Below are positions 36,522 through 45,880 of a DNA stretch of 63,171 nt, in pieces (within the stretch, counting starts at the first letter, position 1; every line of letters starts with the position of its first letter). The DNA is from an uncultured Pelagibacteraceae bacterium (lineage in GTDB: Bacteria > Pseudomonadota > Alphaproteobacteria > Pelagibacterales > Pelagibacteraceae). The stretch is from NCBI GenBank assembly GCA_902571095.1, contig CACGAV010000004.1:1-63171 (forward strand), read 5' to 3'. The translations under genes and the position numbers were made by a program. Under the pieces are notes generated by a model. The model was not told where the DNA came from. It ran no database searches and saw only the letters and a list, made by a program, of their open reading frames with translations.

Positions 36522-38297
36522 TTAGTGAACAATTTTTTTATTTGAGAATAAATCTGTTAATTGATTTATCATCGCATCACCAAGATCTTGAATATCAGTA
36601 ATTTTTACCGCCTTTTTGTAATATCTTGTTACATCATGGCCAATTCCAATTGCCAATAGTTCTACAGATGAAAATTGCTGAATTATATTTACAGTATTTT
36701 TTAAATCATTTTCTAGATAATCACTGGGATTAGTTGATAATGTAGAGTCATCTACAGGTGCTCCATCAGAAATAACCATTAATATTTTTCTTTCCTCTCT
36801 TCTTTTTCTCATTTTATTAAACGCCCACCTCAATGCTTCGCCATCTATATTTTCTTTTAGAAGACCTTCTTTAAGCATAAGACCCATATTTTTTTTTGCC
36901 TGCCGCCAAGGAGTATCAGCTGATTTATAAATAATATGTCGTAAATCGTTCAATCTACCAGGAAAGTTTGGTTTATTTTTTTCTGACCATTGTTCTCTAC
37001 TTGAACCACCCTTCCAATGTTTAGTTGTGAAACCTAAAATTTCAACTTTTACAGAACATCTCTCAAGTGTTCGTGAAAGTATATCTGCACACACGGCAGC
37101 CACAGAAATTGGTTTACCTCTCATTGAACCAGAATTATCAATTAAAATAGTAACTAAAGTATCTTTAAAATCAGTTTCTTTTTCTTTTTTAAAAGATAAT
37201 GAGTTAAAAGGGTCAATTATTACTCTAGTAAGTTTTGACGTATCAAGAATACCTTCCTCCAAATCAAAATTCCAAGATCTATTTTGTTTTGCTAAAAGTT
37301 TTCTCTGTAATTTATTAGCAAGTTTTGATACGAAATTTTTTAATTGTAAAAGCTGTTGATCCAAAGATGATCTTAATCTAATGAGCTCAGTTTCTGTCTC
37401 AAGGTCCTCAGCCTTAATGATCTCATCATAATCTTGAGTGAATACTTTGTATTTTATTGTAGTGTTTGAAAAAATATTTTTTGGTCTACCTTCATTTTCT
37501 CCCTCTGATGCATCAATCTCTTCAGCCTTAGTTTCTTGCATTTCCTCTCTTGACAAATCTTTTACACTTGAAAGATTAACATCTAAGGTTTGATTGTCTT
37601 CTTTTTCACTTTGAGATTTAGCCTCATTTTTTTGATTTTCCAACTTATTTAAAGGATCCTTTTCCTTGTTTTGTTCAGATATATCCTCGTGGACCTCTTT
37701 ATCTTCAATGTCCATATTTGAAATTATGGTTGAAATAACTTTGTTAAACTTACCTTGATTATTAATACTCTGATTAATTTTTTCACGATTTTTCTTAAAA
37801 TTAGTCTCTAAGTTCTTTTTGATTTTTTTAATCTGAGCGTTGGAATTTTTAATTTCTTTTGTCTTAAAAATTAAGCTTCTCAAATAATCCTCAAACACAT
37901 CCTCTATCAAATTTGATTTGTCCGTCTTACTTCTATAATTGTATAGCAAATTTTTTTTTATACCTTTAAATTGGTCGCAGCCTAACTTTTCATATCTTAT
38001 CCTCTCGGCAATTTCGTAAAGTTTTACAGCATTATTACCTCTTGGTTTAAATAAATTAAAAGTTCTTGTATCGCTATATTTCAATCTTAAAGCTTCCGAG
38101 TCAGCTTTAGCTCTAATTAACGAATAGTCCTCAAATTTCTCTAGTTTTTTTAACTCAGGAAGGTTTACACTTTTCAAACTATTATTTTTTGAATTTTGAC
38201 CAAAATTTATATCACAATCTTTAATTTCAGAAATTGATTTAATAGTTGATGTAAGAGCTTGTTTAAAACTCTCTAGGTGTAAATCTTTCTTTTCCAT
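36522..38297 (-). CDS. cobT: CobT-like cobaltochelatase subunit with VWA domain
   Basis: The 591-aa protein matches CobT, the partner of the CobS AAA+ ATPase in aerobic cobalt insertion. The N-terminal half is CobT-like with Tyr/Arg pairs ([15 protein letters not shown]). A long acidic, Lys/Glu-rich linker follows (about 185-265). The C-terminal von Willebrand A domain has the MIDAS motif DNSGSM (about 387-392) and DGAPVDDST further on. [14 protein letters not shown] near the end is typical of CobT. It is one base downstream of cobS. No cobN or other cobalamin gene is present in the window, so its actual target is open. Confidence 0.88.
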   Translation of the reverse strand: MEKKDLHLESFKQALTSTIKSISEIKDCDINFGQNSKNNSLKSVNLPELKKLEKFEDYSLIRAKADSEALRLKYSDTRTFNLFKPRGNNAVKLYEIAERIRYEKLGCDQFKGIKKNLLYNYRSKTDKSNLIEDVFEDYLRSLIFKTKEIKNSNAQIKKIKKNLETNFKKNREKINQSINNQGKFNKVISTIISNMDIEDKEVHEDISEQNKEKDPLNKLENQKNEAKSQSEKEDNQTLDVNLSSVKDLSREEMQETKAEEIDASEGENEGRPKNIFSNTTIKYKVFTQDYDEIIKAEDLETETELIRLRSSLDQQLLQLKNFVSKLANKLQRKLLAKQNRSWNFDLEEGILDTSKLTRVIIDPFNSLSFKKEKETDFKDTLVTILIDNSGSMRGKPISVAAVCADILSRTLERCSVKVEILGFTTKHWKGGSSREQWSEKNKPNFPGRLNDLRHIIYKSADTPWRQAKKNMGLMLKEGLLKENIDGEALRWAFNKMRKRREERKILMVISDGAPVDDSTLSTNPSDYLENDLKNTVNIIQQFSSVELLAIGIGHDVTRYYKKAVKITDIQDLGDAMINQLTDLFSNKKIVH

Positions 38298-38298
38298 T

Positions 38299-39279
38299 TT
38301 AGGAGATTTTTACATTCACAGATGACTCAGGTAAATCTTCGCCAAAACATCTCTGATAATACTCAGATATAATTTTTCTTTCTAATTCGTCACATTTATT
38401 TAAAAAAGTGACCCTAAAAGCGTAACCAACATCCTTAAAAATTTCTGAGTTTTCTGCCCAATGAATTATAGTTCTAGGGCTCATTACTGTGGAAATATCT
38501 CCGTTAATAAAACCATTACGTGTGAGATCAGCAACTTTAATCATGTTAGATATCTTTTCCCTACCTTCTTTATTGTTAAGCCCTTTATTTTTTGCAAGAA
38601 TAATTTCCAATTCTTTCTCCGGTTTTAAATAATTAAGTGTTGTAACTATATTCCATCTATCCATCTGCCCTTGATTTATTTGCTGAGTTCCATGATAAAG
38701 TCCAGTGGTATCACCCAAACCTACAGTGTTAGTTGTTGCAAACATTCTAAAAAATTTGTTTTGTTTTATAACCTCATTTTTATCTAATAAAGTAAATTTT
38801 CCGTCGCTTTCCAAAATTCTTTGAATAACAAACATTACATCTGGTCTTCCAGCATCATACTCATCAAAAACTAAAGCAATTGGGTTTCGAATGGACCAAG
38901 GTAATATACCTTGTTTAAATTCAGTAATTTGTTTCCCATCTTTTACAACTATAGAGTCTTTTCCAATTAAATCTATACGGCTTATATGGCTATCTAAGTT
39001 TACTCTAATACAAGGCCAATTGAGTCTTGCAGCGACTTGTTCGATGTGCGTTGATTTACCTGTACCATGATAACCTTGGACTAATACTCTTTTATTAAAG
39101 GCAAATCCTGACAAAACAGCAAGAGTAGTATCCCGATCAAATTTATAGTCACTATCTATATCAGGGACATATTTATTTTTTTTTGAAAAACCATCTAGCT
39201 CCATATCGCTATCAATATTAAAAGATTGTCTAACAGAAATCTTTATGTCTGGTTTACTATTTTCTAAATTTTCACTCAT
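38299..39279 (-). CDS. cobS: CobS-like AAA+ ATPase (MoxR group)
   Basis: This 326-aa ATPase is the CobS-type motor that pairs with CobT. The Walker A motif is GYHGTGKST at 69-77, followed by [17 protein letters not shown], which is characteristic of CobS. The Walker B motif is LVFDE at about 136-140, and sensor 1 lies in [23 protein letters not shown] (in parts). The N-terminal segment (about 10-50) is the usual CobS extension. Its start overlaps the stop of the J-domain gene by four bases and cobT follows after one base. The three are therefore one transcription unit. Confidence 0.92.
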   Translation of the reverse strand: MSENLENSKPDIKISVRQSFNIDSDMELDGFSKKNKYVPDIDSDYKFDRDTTLAVLSGFAFNKRVLVQGYHGTGKSTHIEQVAARLNWPCIRVNLDSHISRIDLIGKDSIVVKDGKQITEFKQGILPWSIRNPIALVFDEYDAGRPDVMFVIQRILESDGKFTLLDKNEVIKQNKFFRMFATTNTVGLGDTTGLYHGTQQINQGQMDRWNIVTTLNYLKPEKELEIILAKNKGLNNKEGREKISNMIKVADLTRNGFINGDISTVMSPRTIIHWAENSEIFKDVGYAFRVTFLNKCDELERKIISEYYQRCFGEDLPESSVNVKIS

Positions 39280-39794
39280 TTTTGTTTACTATAAGTAAGC
39301 TTCAACTGACTATAAGCCAATGTTATTTTCTTTAAAATATCTTCATACTTCTTATTTCCTTGATTTTTATCAGGATGATACTTCTTTACAAGTCCTTTAA
39401 ATCTTTTTTGTATATCGGACCACTTAACCTCGCTTTTTAAGCCTAAAATTTCTAATGCGTGACGATCTTTCTCAGAAATTTTAGATTTTTTAAATTCATT
39501 AAAGCTTGAGTTTTTGAATATATTAATTTTGTCCTCTAATGCGTTATTCCATAGAATTTTGAAAAAATTTTCTGATGAAGCAAAACTTTTTGTTGGTCTA
39601 TGCCATGTAAGGTCAGATTTAATAAAATATTCTATTTGCTCTTCATTCATATCTGAAAAATAGTTCCAATTTTTGTTAAATACCTTTATATGATCAAGGC
39701 ATAAGTATCTAAAGCGTCTACTATTATCTTTTTCAAGCGGCGCCTTATAAGTACCTACTTTTTTACAGTTTTCCCATTCACAGATATTTTTCAT
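39276..39794 (-). CDS. J-domain (DnaJ-like) protein with N-terminal cysteine cluster
   Basis: This 172-aa protein has its J domain at the C terminus (about 110-172): [20 protein letters not shown], then [10 protein letters not shown] with the HPD motif near 140-142, which stimulates DnaK ATPase activity. The N-terminal 36 residues carry Cys5, Cys10, Cys32 and His35 (CEWENC ... YLCLDH), a possible zinc site. This C-terminal-J layout is the alphaproteobacterial protein regularly found beside bolA, cobS and cobT. It leads the cobST operon and is divergent from bolA with 36 bases between the starts. It may serve as a substrate adaptor for the chelatase-like machine; that is inference. Confidence 0.85.
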   Translation of the reverse strand: MKNICEWENCKKVGTYKAPLEKDNSRRFRYLCLDHIKVFNKNWNYFSDMNEEQIEYFIKSDLTWHRPTKSFASSENFFKILWNNALEDKINIFKNSSFNEFKKSKISEKDRHALEILGLKSEVKWSDIQKRFKGLVKKYHPDKNQGNKKYEDILKKITLAYSQLKLTYSKQK

Positions 39795-39830
39795 AATAAT
39801 AATATGATAATATAATCAAACATTTATTTA

Positions 39831-40085
39831 ATGAAAAGCTTTATAAAAACTATTGAGGAAAAAATTTGTAAAAATATAAAATTAAAAAAAATCAATATTA
39901 TTGATAACTCTCAAAAACATAAAGGTCACAAATCTTTCAAAAAAAATAATTTTCATCTTAAAATTATTATAGAATCAGATTATTTAAAGTCTTTAAGTAG
40001 AATAGATTCACAAAGACTAATCATGAAAACTTTAAATGAAGAAATGAAAAGTAAAATTCATGCCATTGAAATAGAAATTAATTAA
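39831..40085 (+). CDS. bolA: BolA family protein
   Basis: This 84-aa protein belongs to the BolA/IbaG family, which works with monothiol glutaredoxins in iron-sulfur cluster trafficking and in some bacteria acts as a stress regulator. The helix-turn core shows HKGHKSFKKNNFHLKIII, where the conserved His positions and the class II KH-like fold are recognisable, and SRIDSQRLIMKTLNEEMKSKIHAIEIEI at the C terminus in parts. It is divergent from the J-protein/cobS/cobT operon and convergent with aroB, overlapping that gene by eight bases. The bolA-J protein-cobS-cobT neighbourhood is typical for alphaproteobacteria. Confidence 0.88.
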   Translation: MKSFIKTIEEKICKNIKLKKINIIDNSQKHKGHKSFKKNNFHLKIIIESDYLKSLSRIDSQRLIMKTLNEEMKSKIHAIEIEIN

Positions 40086-41187
40086 TTTTCTTCATAATTT
40101 TTTTCATTTCACCAACACTAATTTTTATACTTCCTGGTGTTGTAGTTTTTCCTATTTTCTTTAAAAGAATTAAACTTATTTTATTATCTTCATTCTTTTT
40201 ATCATTTACCATAAAGTTTACAATTTTATGATACTTATTTGGAGAAAAATATTTTTTTAAATTTCCAGGAAGATTATTCATTTTATAAATTCTTTTAATT
40301 TTATTTAATGTAGAAATAGAACATTTGTTTTTCATAACCGAAAGCTTTGTTGCCAATAACATACCTATCAATACAGCCTCTCCATGATTAATTTTCCTTG
40401 AAAAACTGCTTGCTGCTTCTATTCCATGTGCAAAAGTATGTCCAAAATTTAAAATCATCCTTTTTCCAGACTCCTTCTCATCATTAACTATAAAATAAAT
40501 TTTATTTTTACAACTTTTGGTAATTGCATGTAACAATAATTTATCATTATTATTTTTCAATAAATTTTGAGAATTCTTTAAAATCCAATAAAAAAATTTA
40601 TGATCTTTAATTAATGCATACTTTAAAATTTCAGCAAATCCACATATCATTTCTCTTTTAGGAAGACTTCTTAATATAGATAACTCAGAAATTACTAATT
40701 TTGGTTGATAGAAGGAACCAATTAAGTTTTTCCCCCCTTGTGAGTTAACCCCAGTTTTTCCGCCGATAGAGGAGTCTACCTGAGCCAACAAAGTTGATGG
40801 TAAATTTACAAAATTTATTCCTCTTTTGAAAATACTAGCAACAAAACCAACAAAGTCGCCAATTATTCCTCCGCCAACTGCTACTAGACAATCATTTCTA
40901 TTAAAGTTCTCTTTTATCAGTATTTCAACAAGATTATTTACATTTTTAAAACTTTTAAGCTTTTCATTTGTCAAATATTCTTTAGAAAATATATTATACT
41001 TTTTAAGTTGTTTTTTTATTTTATTTTTGAATTTAACTGGAACATTTTTATCAAAAATAATAGCTACTTTTTTTGTTTTTGGAAATGAAGATCTAAATTG
41101 TTTGTTAAGCAAACTTATAGCGCCATTCCCAATAAATATCGGATAGCTTGTCTCTACATTTCTCACATTTAACTTATTGACTCTCAT
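40078..41187 (-). CDS. aroB: 3-Dehydroquinate synthase
   Basis: AroB converts DAHP to 3-dehydroquinate in the shikimate pathway. The 369-aa sequence shows the NAD-binding VAVGGGIIGDFVGFVASIFKRG and NLPSTLLAQVDSSIGGKTGVN segments (in consecutive parts), and the metal ligands in NHGEAVLIGM and NFGHTFAHGIEAAS. Length is normal. Its start overlaps the aroK stop by 14 bases in a different frame, so the two shikimate genes are coupled. The 3' end overlaps bolA tail to tail. Confidence 0.95.
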   Translation of the reverse strand: MRVNKLNVRNVETSYPIFIGNGAISLLNKQFRSSFPKTKKVAIIFDKNVPVKFKNKIKKQLKKYNIFSKEYLTNEKLKSFKNVNNLVEILIKENFNRNDCLVAVGGGIIGDFVGFVASIFKRGINFVNLPSTLLAQVDSSIGGKTGVNSQGGKNLIGSFYQPKLVISELSILRSLPKREMICGFAEILKYALIKDHKFFYWILKNSQNLLKNNNDKLLLHAITKSCKNKIYFIVNDEKESGKRMILNFGHTFAHGIEAASSFSRKINHGEAVLIGMLLATKLSVMKNKCSISTLNKIKRIYKMNNLPGNLKKYFSPNKYHKIVNFMVNDKKNEDNKISLILLKKIGKTTTPGSIKISVGEMKKIMKKIN

Positions 41188-41701
41188 AAATAATTTTTAT
41201 CTTTTTAACTATTGCATTCTTATCTTTGTAATTACAGTCGATATTATGATCAGATAATGCGTAAATTTTTCTCCTTTCTTCATATAACTTTTCTAATTCT
41301 TTTTCATTTTTTATATTCCTTAAAAGAGGTCTTTTTTTGTTAATTATTGTTCTTTTATATAATTCTGAAGTTCGTAAATTCAGCCATATAGACACACATG
41401 TTTTTTTAATAATTTTTCTTACTTTTTCATTTAAGAAAGCACCACCACCTAGAGCAACAACAACATTAGACATTTTAACTATTTTTTTTGTTTCTTCTTC
41501 TTCAATTTTACGAAAGAAAATCTCACCTTTTTTGGCAAATATCTCTTGAATGGTCATAGACTGTTTTTTTTCTAAAATCTTGTCCACATCTATAAAATTT
41601 AAATTTAAGTTTTTAGCTAGAATCGCACCAATAGTGGATTTTCCCGCGCCCATCATGCCAATCAGTATAAGGTTTTTTTTCAATTTAAGCCTAAAATTCA
41701 A
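41174..41701 (-). CDS. aroK: Shikimate kinase
   Basis: This 175-aa enzyme phosphorylates shikimate with ATP. The P loop GMMGAGKST is at 15-23, the shikimate-binding DVDK at about 38-41 and the conserved ALGGGAF near 84-90. The lid-type Arg region is KKRPLLRN. A short basic N-terminal extension (MNFRLKLKKN) precedes the P loop. The gene leads an aroK-aroB pair, the common alphaproteobacterial order. The 54 bases upstream are shared as a divergent promoter region with the small membrane-protein gene at 41756. Confidence 0.93.
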   Translation of the reverse strand: MNFRLKLKKNLILIGMMGAGKSTIGAILAKNLNLNFIDVDKILEKKQSMTIQEIFAKKGEIFFRKIEEEETKKIVKMSNVVVALGGGAFLNEKVRKIIKKTCVSIWLNLRTSELYKRTIINKKRPLLRNIKNEKELEKLYEERRKIYALSDHNIDCNYKDKNAIVKKIKIIYESQ

Positions 41702-41755
41702 TTTGATTTATCACAAATTTGTCTTATTTCTTAAGTTTAAATATATTTTATAACT

Positions 41756-41938
41756 ATGCAACCAAGATTACAACCAAGAGCCAGAAATTCCAACTCATTC
41801 ATCAAATCTATAATAAAATTAGCATTAGTTATTTTGATAGGAGCCTGTGCTTTTTTCTTCATTGAAAAAATTGATTTTCCGTCTCCCCAGAAAGAAATTA
41901 ACGAGAATGTTACTGATAAAATTATTAAAATTAAATAG
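41756..41938 (+). CDS. Small membrane protein of unknown function (60 aa)
   Basis: The protein begins MQPRLQPRARNSNSFIKSII, a positively charged stretch, and continues into one hydrophobic helix (about 18-36, KLALVILIGACAFFFIE). A short polar tail (DFPSPQKEINENVTDK) would face the periplasm. This looks like a single-pass inner-membrane protein with its N terminus inside. The following secreted-protein gene begins inside its last ten codons in another frame, so the two are likely co-translated and may work together. I do not recognise the family. It is divergent from aroK. Confidence 0.6.
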   Translation: MQPRLQPRARNSNSFIKSIIKLALVILIGACAFFFIEKIDFPSPQKEINENVTDKIIKIK

Positions 41939-43658
41939 TAAAAATTCACTTTTATTTTATTTAATTTTCTTGTTTTTTTCATCTGCTTTGAGCAATGAAC
42001 CAGTAGATATTTGGAAGAAGAAAAATAATCAAACAAAACAAAACGTACAGTCAGATACAAACAACTCAGAAAAAAATTCGTCAATAAATTATCAAAAAAA
42101 AAATAATTTAGAAGAAATTAAAATCACCGACAGCAATGTTGAAGATGAAACTGTTGATTTAATCGGTCTATATGATCCAGAAGAAAATGATTTAAAATTA
42201 ACTATGTGGTCAAACACTGATGGAATAATAATTAAGAATACTTTTAAAAGAATTGAAAAAATTAAACTTTCCAATTTTTCTGAAAAAATTTTTGTAGATA
42301 CAATATTTACCTATTCTTACGATCCTAAATCTAATTTATCCCAAGAGGATTTTTTAAAGCTGAAAATTAATTGGCTTGTTAAAAATAATAAAATTAAACT
42401 TATAGAACAATTTTTAAATTTAAATCCAGAATTTTCTGGAAAATCAAAATTAATTAAATATCTAGTGGATCATTATATTGAGTCAGGCAATATTTCAACA
42501 AGCTGTGAAAATTCTGAACATATCAATAAAGACATAAAAGATAATTATCTTGATAAATTTAGAATTTATTGTCTAATTTTAAATAAAAAAAAAGAGCAAG
42601 CGCAATTAAACTTTGATTTATTAAGAGAAGAGGGTAGATCGGATAAATTTTTTGATGGTAAGATCTTGTTTCTTTTAGGAATAAACGAGAAGCCAGATAA
42701 TAAAATATCTGAAAAAAATTTATTATATTTTTATCTTTCTTCTGTAACTGTTGAGAATTTTAAATACCAACCTAATCAAAAAACAAAAAAAAATATTTGG
42801 AAATATCTAACAGCTTCAAATTTAATATCAATTGATAAAATTGAAGATCCAAAGATAATTAATAATTATGAAATTGCAGCCCAAAATGATACTTTTGAAA
42901 AAAATAAAATTTTCGAAATTTATTTATCGATACCTTTTAGCATAAGCCAACTTATTAATGCTGAAACAGCATATATGAGTTTAAATGGGTATGAATCAAG
43001 AGCTTTAATTTACCAAAAAATATTATTATCGGATAATGTAGAAAATAAATTAGAATTACTTTTTTTATTACAGAATCTTTTTAACAAAGATAACCTTGGT
43101 AATATTTACAAAGATTATTTAAGTAATAGTTTAAAAGAATTAAACACGAATGAAATTCCCGATAATTTTAAAAAAATAGTTGAAAAAAATATAATTTTAG
43201 AAAAAGAAAAGGAACTTGGAAAAATCAAGTATGATGATAAAATTTTACATAGGTCAAAAGTAATTAAACTATTTACAGAAGAGAATCCAGACACAGAAAA
43301 AATAAAAAAAGATTTCAAAAATATAGCAAAAAAAATCAGCAGAAATAAAAAATACTTTTTCTCTATAAAGGATACAATTGTTTTGGAAACCCTTAGATCA
43401 GAGGGATTCGAGATGCCTAAAGAATTTAATAACTCATCTATTGCTACAAACTTAACGGTTCCGCCTAATTTAAATGCTTTGATAGAAAAAAATGAAATTG
43501 GAATGTTAATGCTCAAACTTACTGAAATAATAGGCAGCGATGATATTGAAAGTTTAGATCCAGAAACATTATATTTTATTGTTAATTTGCTTAATAAAGC
43601 AAAAATAAAAAAAGTAAGAAATAAAATTCTAAATCTGACACTACCTTTAAGAGTTTAA
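41907..43658 (+). CDS. Secreted protein of unknown function (583 aa)
   Basis: From ATG 41907 the protein has a signal peptide: a basic start (MLLIKLLKLNSKN), a hydrophobic core SLLFYLIFLFFSSALS and a plausible cleavage before NEPVDIW, so it is exported. The mature part is Lys/Asn/Glu-rich, mostly predicted helical by eye, with no motif I know and few cysteines. The middle (about 140-330) has repeated short helix pairs that could be TPR- or SLR-like, but this is weak. An in-frame ATG at 41847 would bury the signal peptide, so I rejected it. It lies between a small membrane-protein gene and def, 18 bases before def. Confidence 0.65.
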   Translation: MLLIKLLKLNSKNSLLFYLIFLFFSSALSNEPVDIWKKKNNQTKQNVQSDTNNSEKNSSINYQKKNNLEEIKITDSNVEDETVDLIGLYDPEENDLKLTMWSNTDGIIIKNTFKRIEKIKLSNFSEKIFVDTIFTYSYDPKSNLSQEDFLKLKINWLVKNNKIKLIEQFLNLNPEFSGKSKLIKYLVDHYIESGNISTSCENSEHINKDIKDNYLDKFRIYCLILNKKKEQAQLNFDLLREEGRSDKFFDGKILFLLGINEKPDNKISEKNLLYFYLSSVTVENFKYQPNQKTKKNIWKYLTASNLISIDKIEDPKIINNYEIAAQNDTFEKNKIFEIYLSIPFSISQLINAETAYMSLNGYESRALIYQKILLSDNVENKLELLFLLQNLFNKDNLGNIYKDYLSNSLKELNTNEIPDNFKKIVEKNIILEKEKELGKIKYDDKILHRSKVIKLFTEENPDTEKIKKDFKNIAKKISRNKKYFFSIKDTIVLETLRSEGFEMPKEFNNSSIATNLTVPPNLNALIEKNEIGMLMLKLTEIIGSDDIESLDPETLYFIVNLLNKAKIKKVRNKILNLTLPLRV

Positions 43659-43676
43659 TTCATATATAAAGGCGCT

Positions 43677-44201
43677 ATGACTCTTAGGAGAATATTAACA
43701 TTACCAGATCCTATACTTCGCAAGAAATCAAATAAAGTAGAAAAGGTAGACAAAAATATTCAAAATTTGATGAATGATATGTTAAACACTATGTATAATG
43801 CTCCAGGAATTGGTCTCGCCGCAGTTCAAATTGGAGTCCTAAAGAGAATAGTTGTTATAGATATTTCAAAAGACCCTGAAAAAAAAGAGCCAATGTATTT
43901 TATTAATCCAGAAATTAGTTGGAAATCAGATTTCAAGGAAAGCTACGAAGAAGGTTGCTTGTCAATTCCCGACCAATTTGCAAAAATAGAAAGACCCAGC
44001 AAATGTATTGTAAAATTTTTAGATTACAATGGATCTAAAAAAGAATTAAAAGCGGAAGGCTTGTTAGCCACTTGTATTCAGCATGAGATTGACCACTTAA
44101 ATGGGATATTGTTTATTGATTACCTGTCAAAACTAAAAAAAAATATTATAATAAAAAAACTATCAAAAAACAAAAAAGAATTAGAAAGAATAGTAGTTTA
44201 A
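43677..44201 (+). CDS. def: Peptide deformylase
   Basis: This 174-aa metalloenzyme removes the formyl group from new proteins. The three family motifs are complete: GIGLAAVQIG at 44-53, EGCLSIP with metal ligand Cys94 at 92-98, and QHEIDH with His136, Glu137 and His140. Length is normal for type 1 enzymes. It is followed after 13 bases by fmt, which formylates the initiator tRNA, and then by truA. The def-fmt pairing is widespread in bacteria. Confidence 0.97.
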   Translation: MTLRRILTLPDPILRKKSNKVEKVDKNIQNLMNDMLNTMYNAPGIGLAAVQIGVLKRIVVIDISKDPEKKEPMYFINPEISWKSDFKESYEEGCLSIPDQFAKIERPSKCIVKFLDYNGSKKELKAEGLLATCIQHEIDHLNGILFIDYLSKLKKNIIIKKLSKNKKELERIVV

Positions 44202-44214
44202 TTTCAAAAATTTA

Positions 44215-45135
44215 ATGCAACAAAAAATTGTTTTCATGGGAACACCTGAGTTCTCAATTCCAACTTTAGAGGCTTTAATAACTTCTAAACACAAGGTATT
44301 AACTGTATATTCTCAACCAGCAAAAAAAGCAAATCGTGGACAAAAAATTATATCCTCTAGTGTTGAAACGTATGCAAGAAATAAATCTTTAAATGTTAGG
44401 ACACCTATTAATTTAAATACGGATGATGAGTATAATTTTTTTAAGAAAATAAAACCAGATATTGTTATTGTCGTTGCATATGGAAATATCATACCTAAAA
44501 GATTTTTAAATTTAGCAAAAAATGGATTTATTAATTTACACGCTTCTCTACTTCCAAAATGGAGAGGAGCGGCCCCAATCCAGAGATCAATAATGAATTT
44601 AGACAACGAAACAGGGGTAAGTATAATGAAAATCGAAGAAGAATTAGATGCAGGCCCCATTATACATCAAGATAAAATTAAAATTAACGAAAAAATAAAT
44701 ACACTTAACTTGTCTAAAGTTTTATCACAAATTGGCGCAAAATCTATTTTAGAAACTATTGATAAAATACAAAGCGGAAAAGTAAAACTGCAGGAACAAA
44801 ATCATTCCCAAGCAACTTATGCTAAAAAAATATTAAAAAGCGAGGGGAAAATATTATGGGATCAGACCGCAAGAAAGATTCTAGCAAAAATTAATGGAAT
44901 GAACCCAAAACCAGGCGCATGGTTCGAATACAAAACACGAAGGTATAAAGTCTGGGAGGCCGAAATAATAAACGAGAGTGGTGATATTGGAAAAGCATTA
45001 AACAATGAACTCACAATTGCGTGCAGTGATAAAGCTATAAAAATTCTTAAAATTCAGAAAGAAGGAAAAGAAAAACAAGATACATATCAGTTTTTGCTTG
45101 GAAATAAGATTAATAAAGGTGAATACATCAAGTGA
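44215..45135 (+). CDS. fmt: Methionyl-tRNA formyltransferase
   Basis: This 306-aa enzyme formylates Met-tRNA(fMet) with 10-formyl-tetrahydrofolate. The N-terminal formyltransferase domain has FMGTPEFSIPTLEAL at the start and the catalytic HASLLPKWRGAAPIQRSI segment with the Asn-His-Asp type active site (INLHASLLP, then LDAGPII). The OB-like C-terminal domain runs from about 205 (INGMNPKPGAWFEYKTRRYK). It follows def, and its TGA overlaps the truA start by four bases. Its cofactor can be supplied by the formate-tetrahydrofolate ligase encoded at 60.8 kb. Confidence 0.96.
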   Translation: MQQKIVFMGTPEFSIPTLEALITSKHKVLTVYSQPAKKANRGQKIISSSVETYARNKSLNVRTPINLNTDDEYNFFKKIKPDIVIVVAYGNIIPKRFLNLAKNGFINLHASLLPKWRGAAPIQRSIMNLDNETGVSIMKIEEELDAGPIIHQDKIKINEKINTLNLSKVLSQIGAKSILETIDKIQSGKVKLQEQNHSQATYAKKILKSEGKILWDQTARKILAKINGMNPKPGAWFEYKTRRYKVWEAEIINESGDIGKALNNELTIACSDKAIKILKIQKEGKEKQDTYQFLLGNKINKGEYIK

Positions 45136-45875
45136 TGTTTACATATCATTTAAAAATTGAATATCTTGGGACAGGTTTTGTTGGATGGCAAATTCAAAAG
45201 AATGGTCTTTCAATTCAAGAAGTAGTTGAGAATGCTATATCCAAATTTTTACGTTATAAAATTAGATTAATCGGTTCAGGCCGAACTGACTCAGGGGTTC
45301 ATGCTTTTGAACAATCTGCACACTTTAAAACAAAAAAAAAAATTAAAAAAAAAGATACTTTCATAAACTCGATTAACTTTTTTTTGAGCAAATATTCTGT
45401 AGTTATTTTAGATATTAAAAAAAAATCTAATAAATTTCATGCAAGACATAGTGCAATTGAAAGGACTTATAAATATTTAATCGTAAATAGACCTTCATAT
45501 TTAGTCTTAGATAAAAATAAAGCTTGGCATGTAAAAAAGAAATTGAATCTAGAAAAGATGAAGAAAGGAGCTAAAATATTAAAAGGAACCCATAATTTTT
45601 CAACATTTAGATCTTCATCTTGCGAGTCAAAGTCTCCTTTAAAAACTTTAACTAAGGCTGAAGTAGAAAGAAAAAAAAATAAAATAATTTTTACATTTAT
45701 ATCTAAATCTTTTTTGAAACAACAAGTTAGATCAATGGTTGGTTCTTTAAAATATTTGGGAGAGGGGAAATGGACTATAAAAGACTTTGAAAAAGCTTTT
45801 AAATCTAGAAGAAGATCAATGTGCGCTCCTACCGCACCTCCCTACGGCCTTTATTTGTATAAAGTAAAGTATTAA
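45132..45875 (+). CDS. truA: tRNA pseudouridine(38-40) synthase
   Basis: TruA converts uridines 38-40 of many tRNA anticodon stems to pseudouridine. The 247-aa protein shows LKIEYLGTGFVGWQIQ at the N terminus and the catalytic Asp in GSGRTDSGVHAFEQ (about residue 54). FHARHSAIERTYKYLI and FLKQQVRSMVGSLKYLGEG are also typical of the family. Length is normal. The start GTGATG overlaps the fmt stop; GTG and the adjacent ATG differ by one residue. A LON-domain gene begins five bases after its stop. Confidence 0.95.
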   Translation: MMFTYHLKIEYLGTGFVGWQIQKNGLSIQEVVENAISKFLRYKIRLIGSGRTDSGVHAFEQSAHFKTKKKIKKKDTFINSINFFLSKYSVVILDIKKKSNKFHARHSAIERTYKYLIVNRPSYLVLDKNKAWHVKKKLNLEKMKKGAKILKGTHNFSTFRSSSCESKSPLKTLTKAEVERKKNKIIFTFISKSFLKQQVRSMVGSLKYLGEGKWTIKDFEKAFKSRRRSMCAPTAPPYGLYLYKVKY

Positions 45876-45880
45876 TAGAT

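Noticed and set aside
41847-41906. Earlier start of the secreted protein
   Set aside because: It would place 20 extra residues before the signal peptide and increase overlap with the 60-aa gene.
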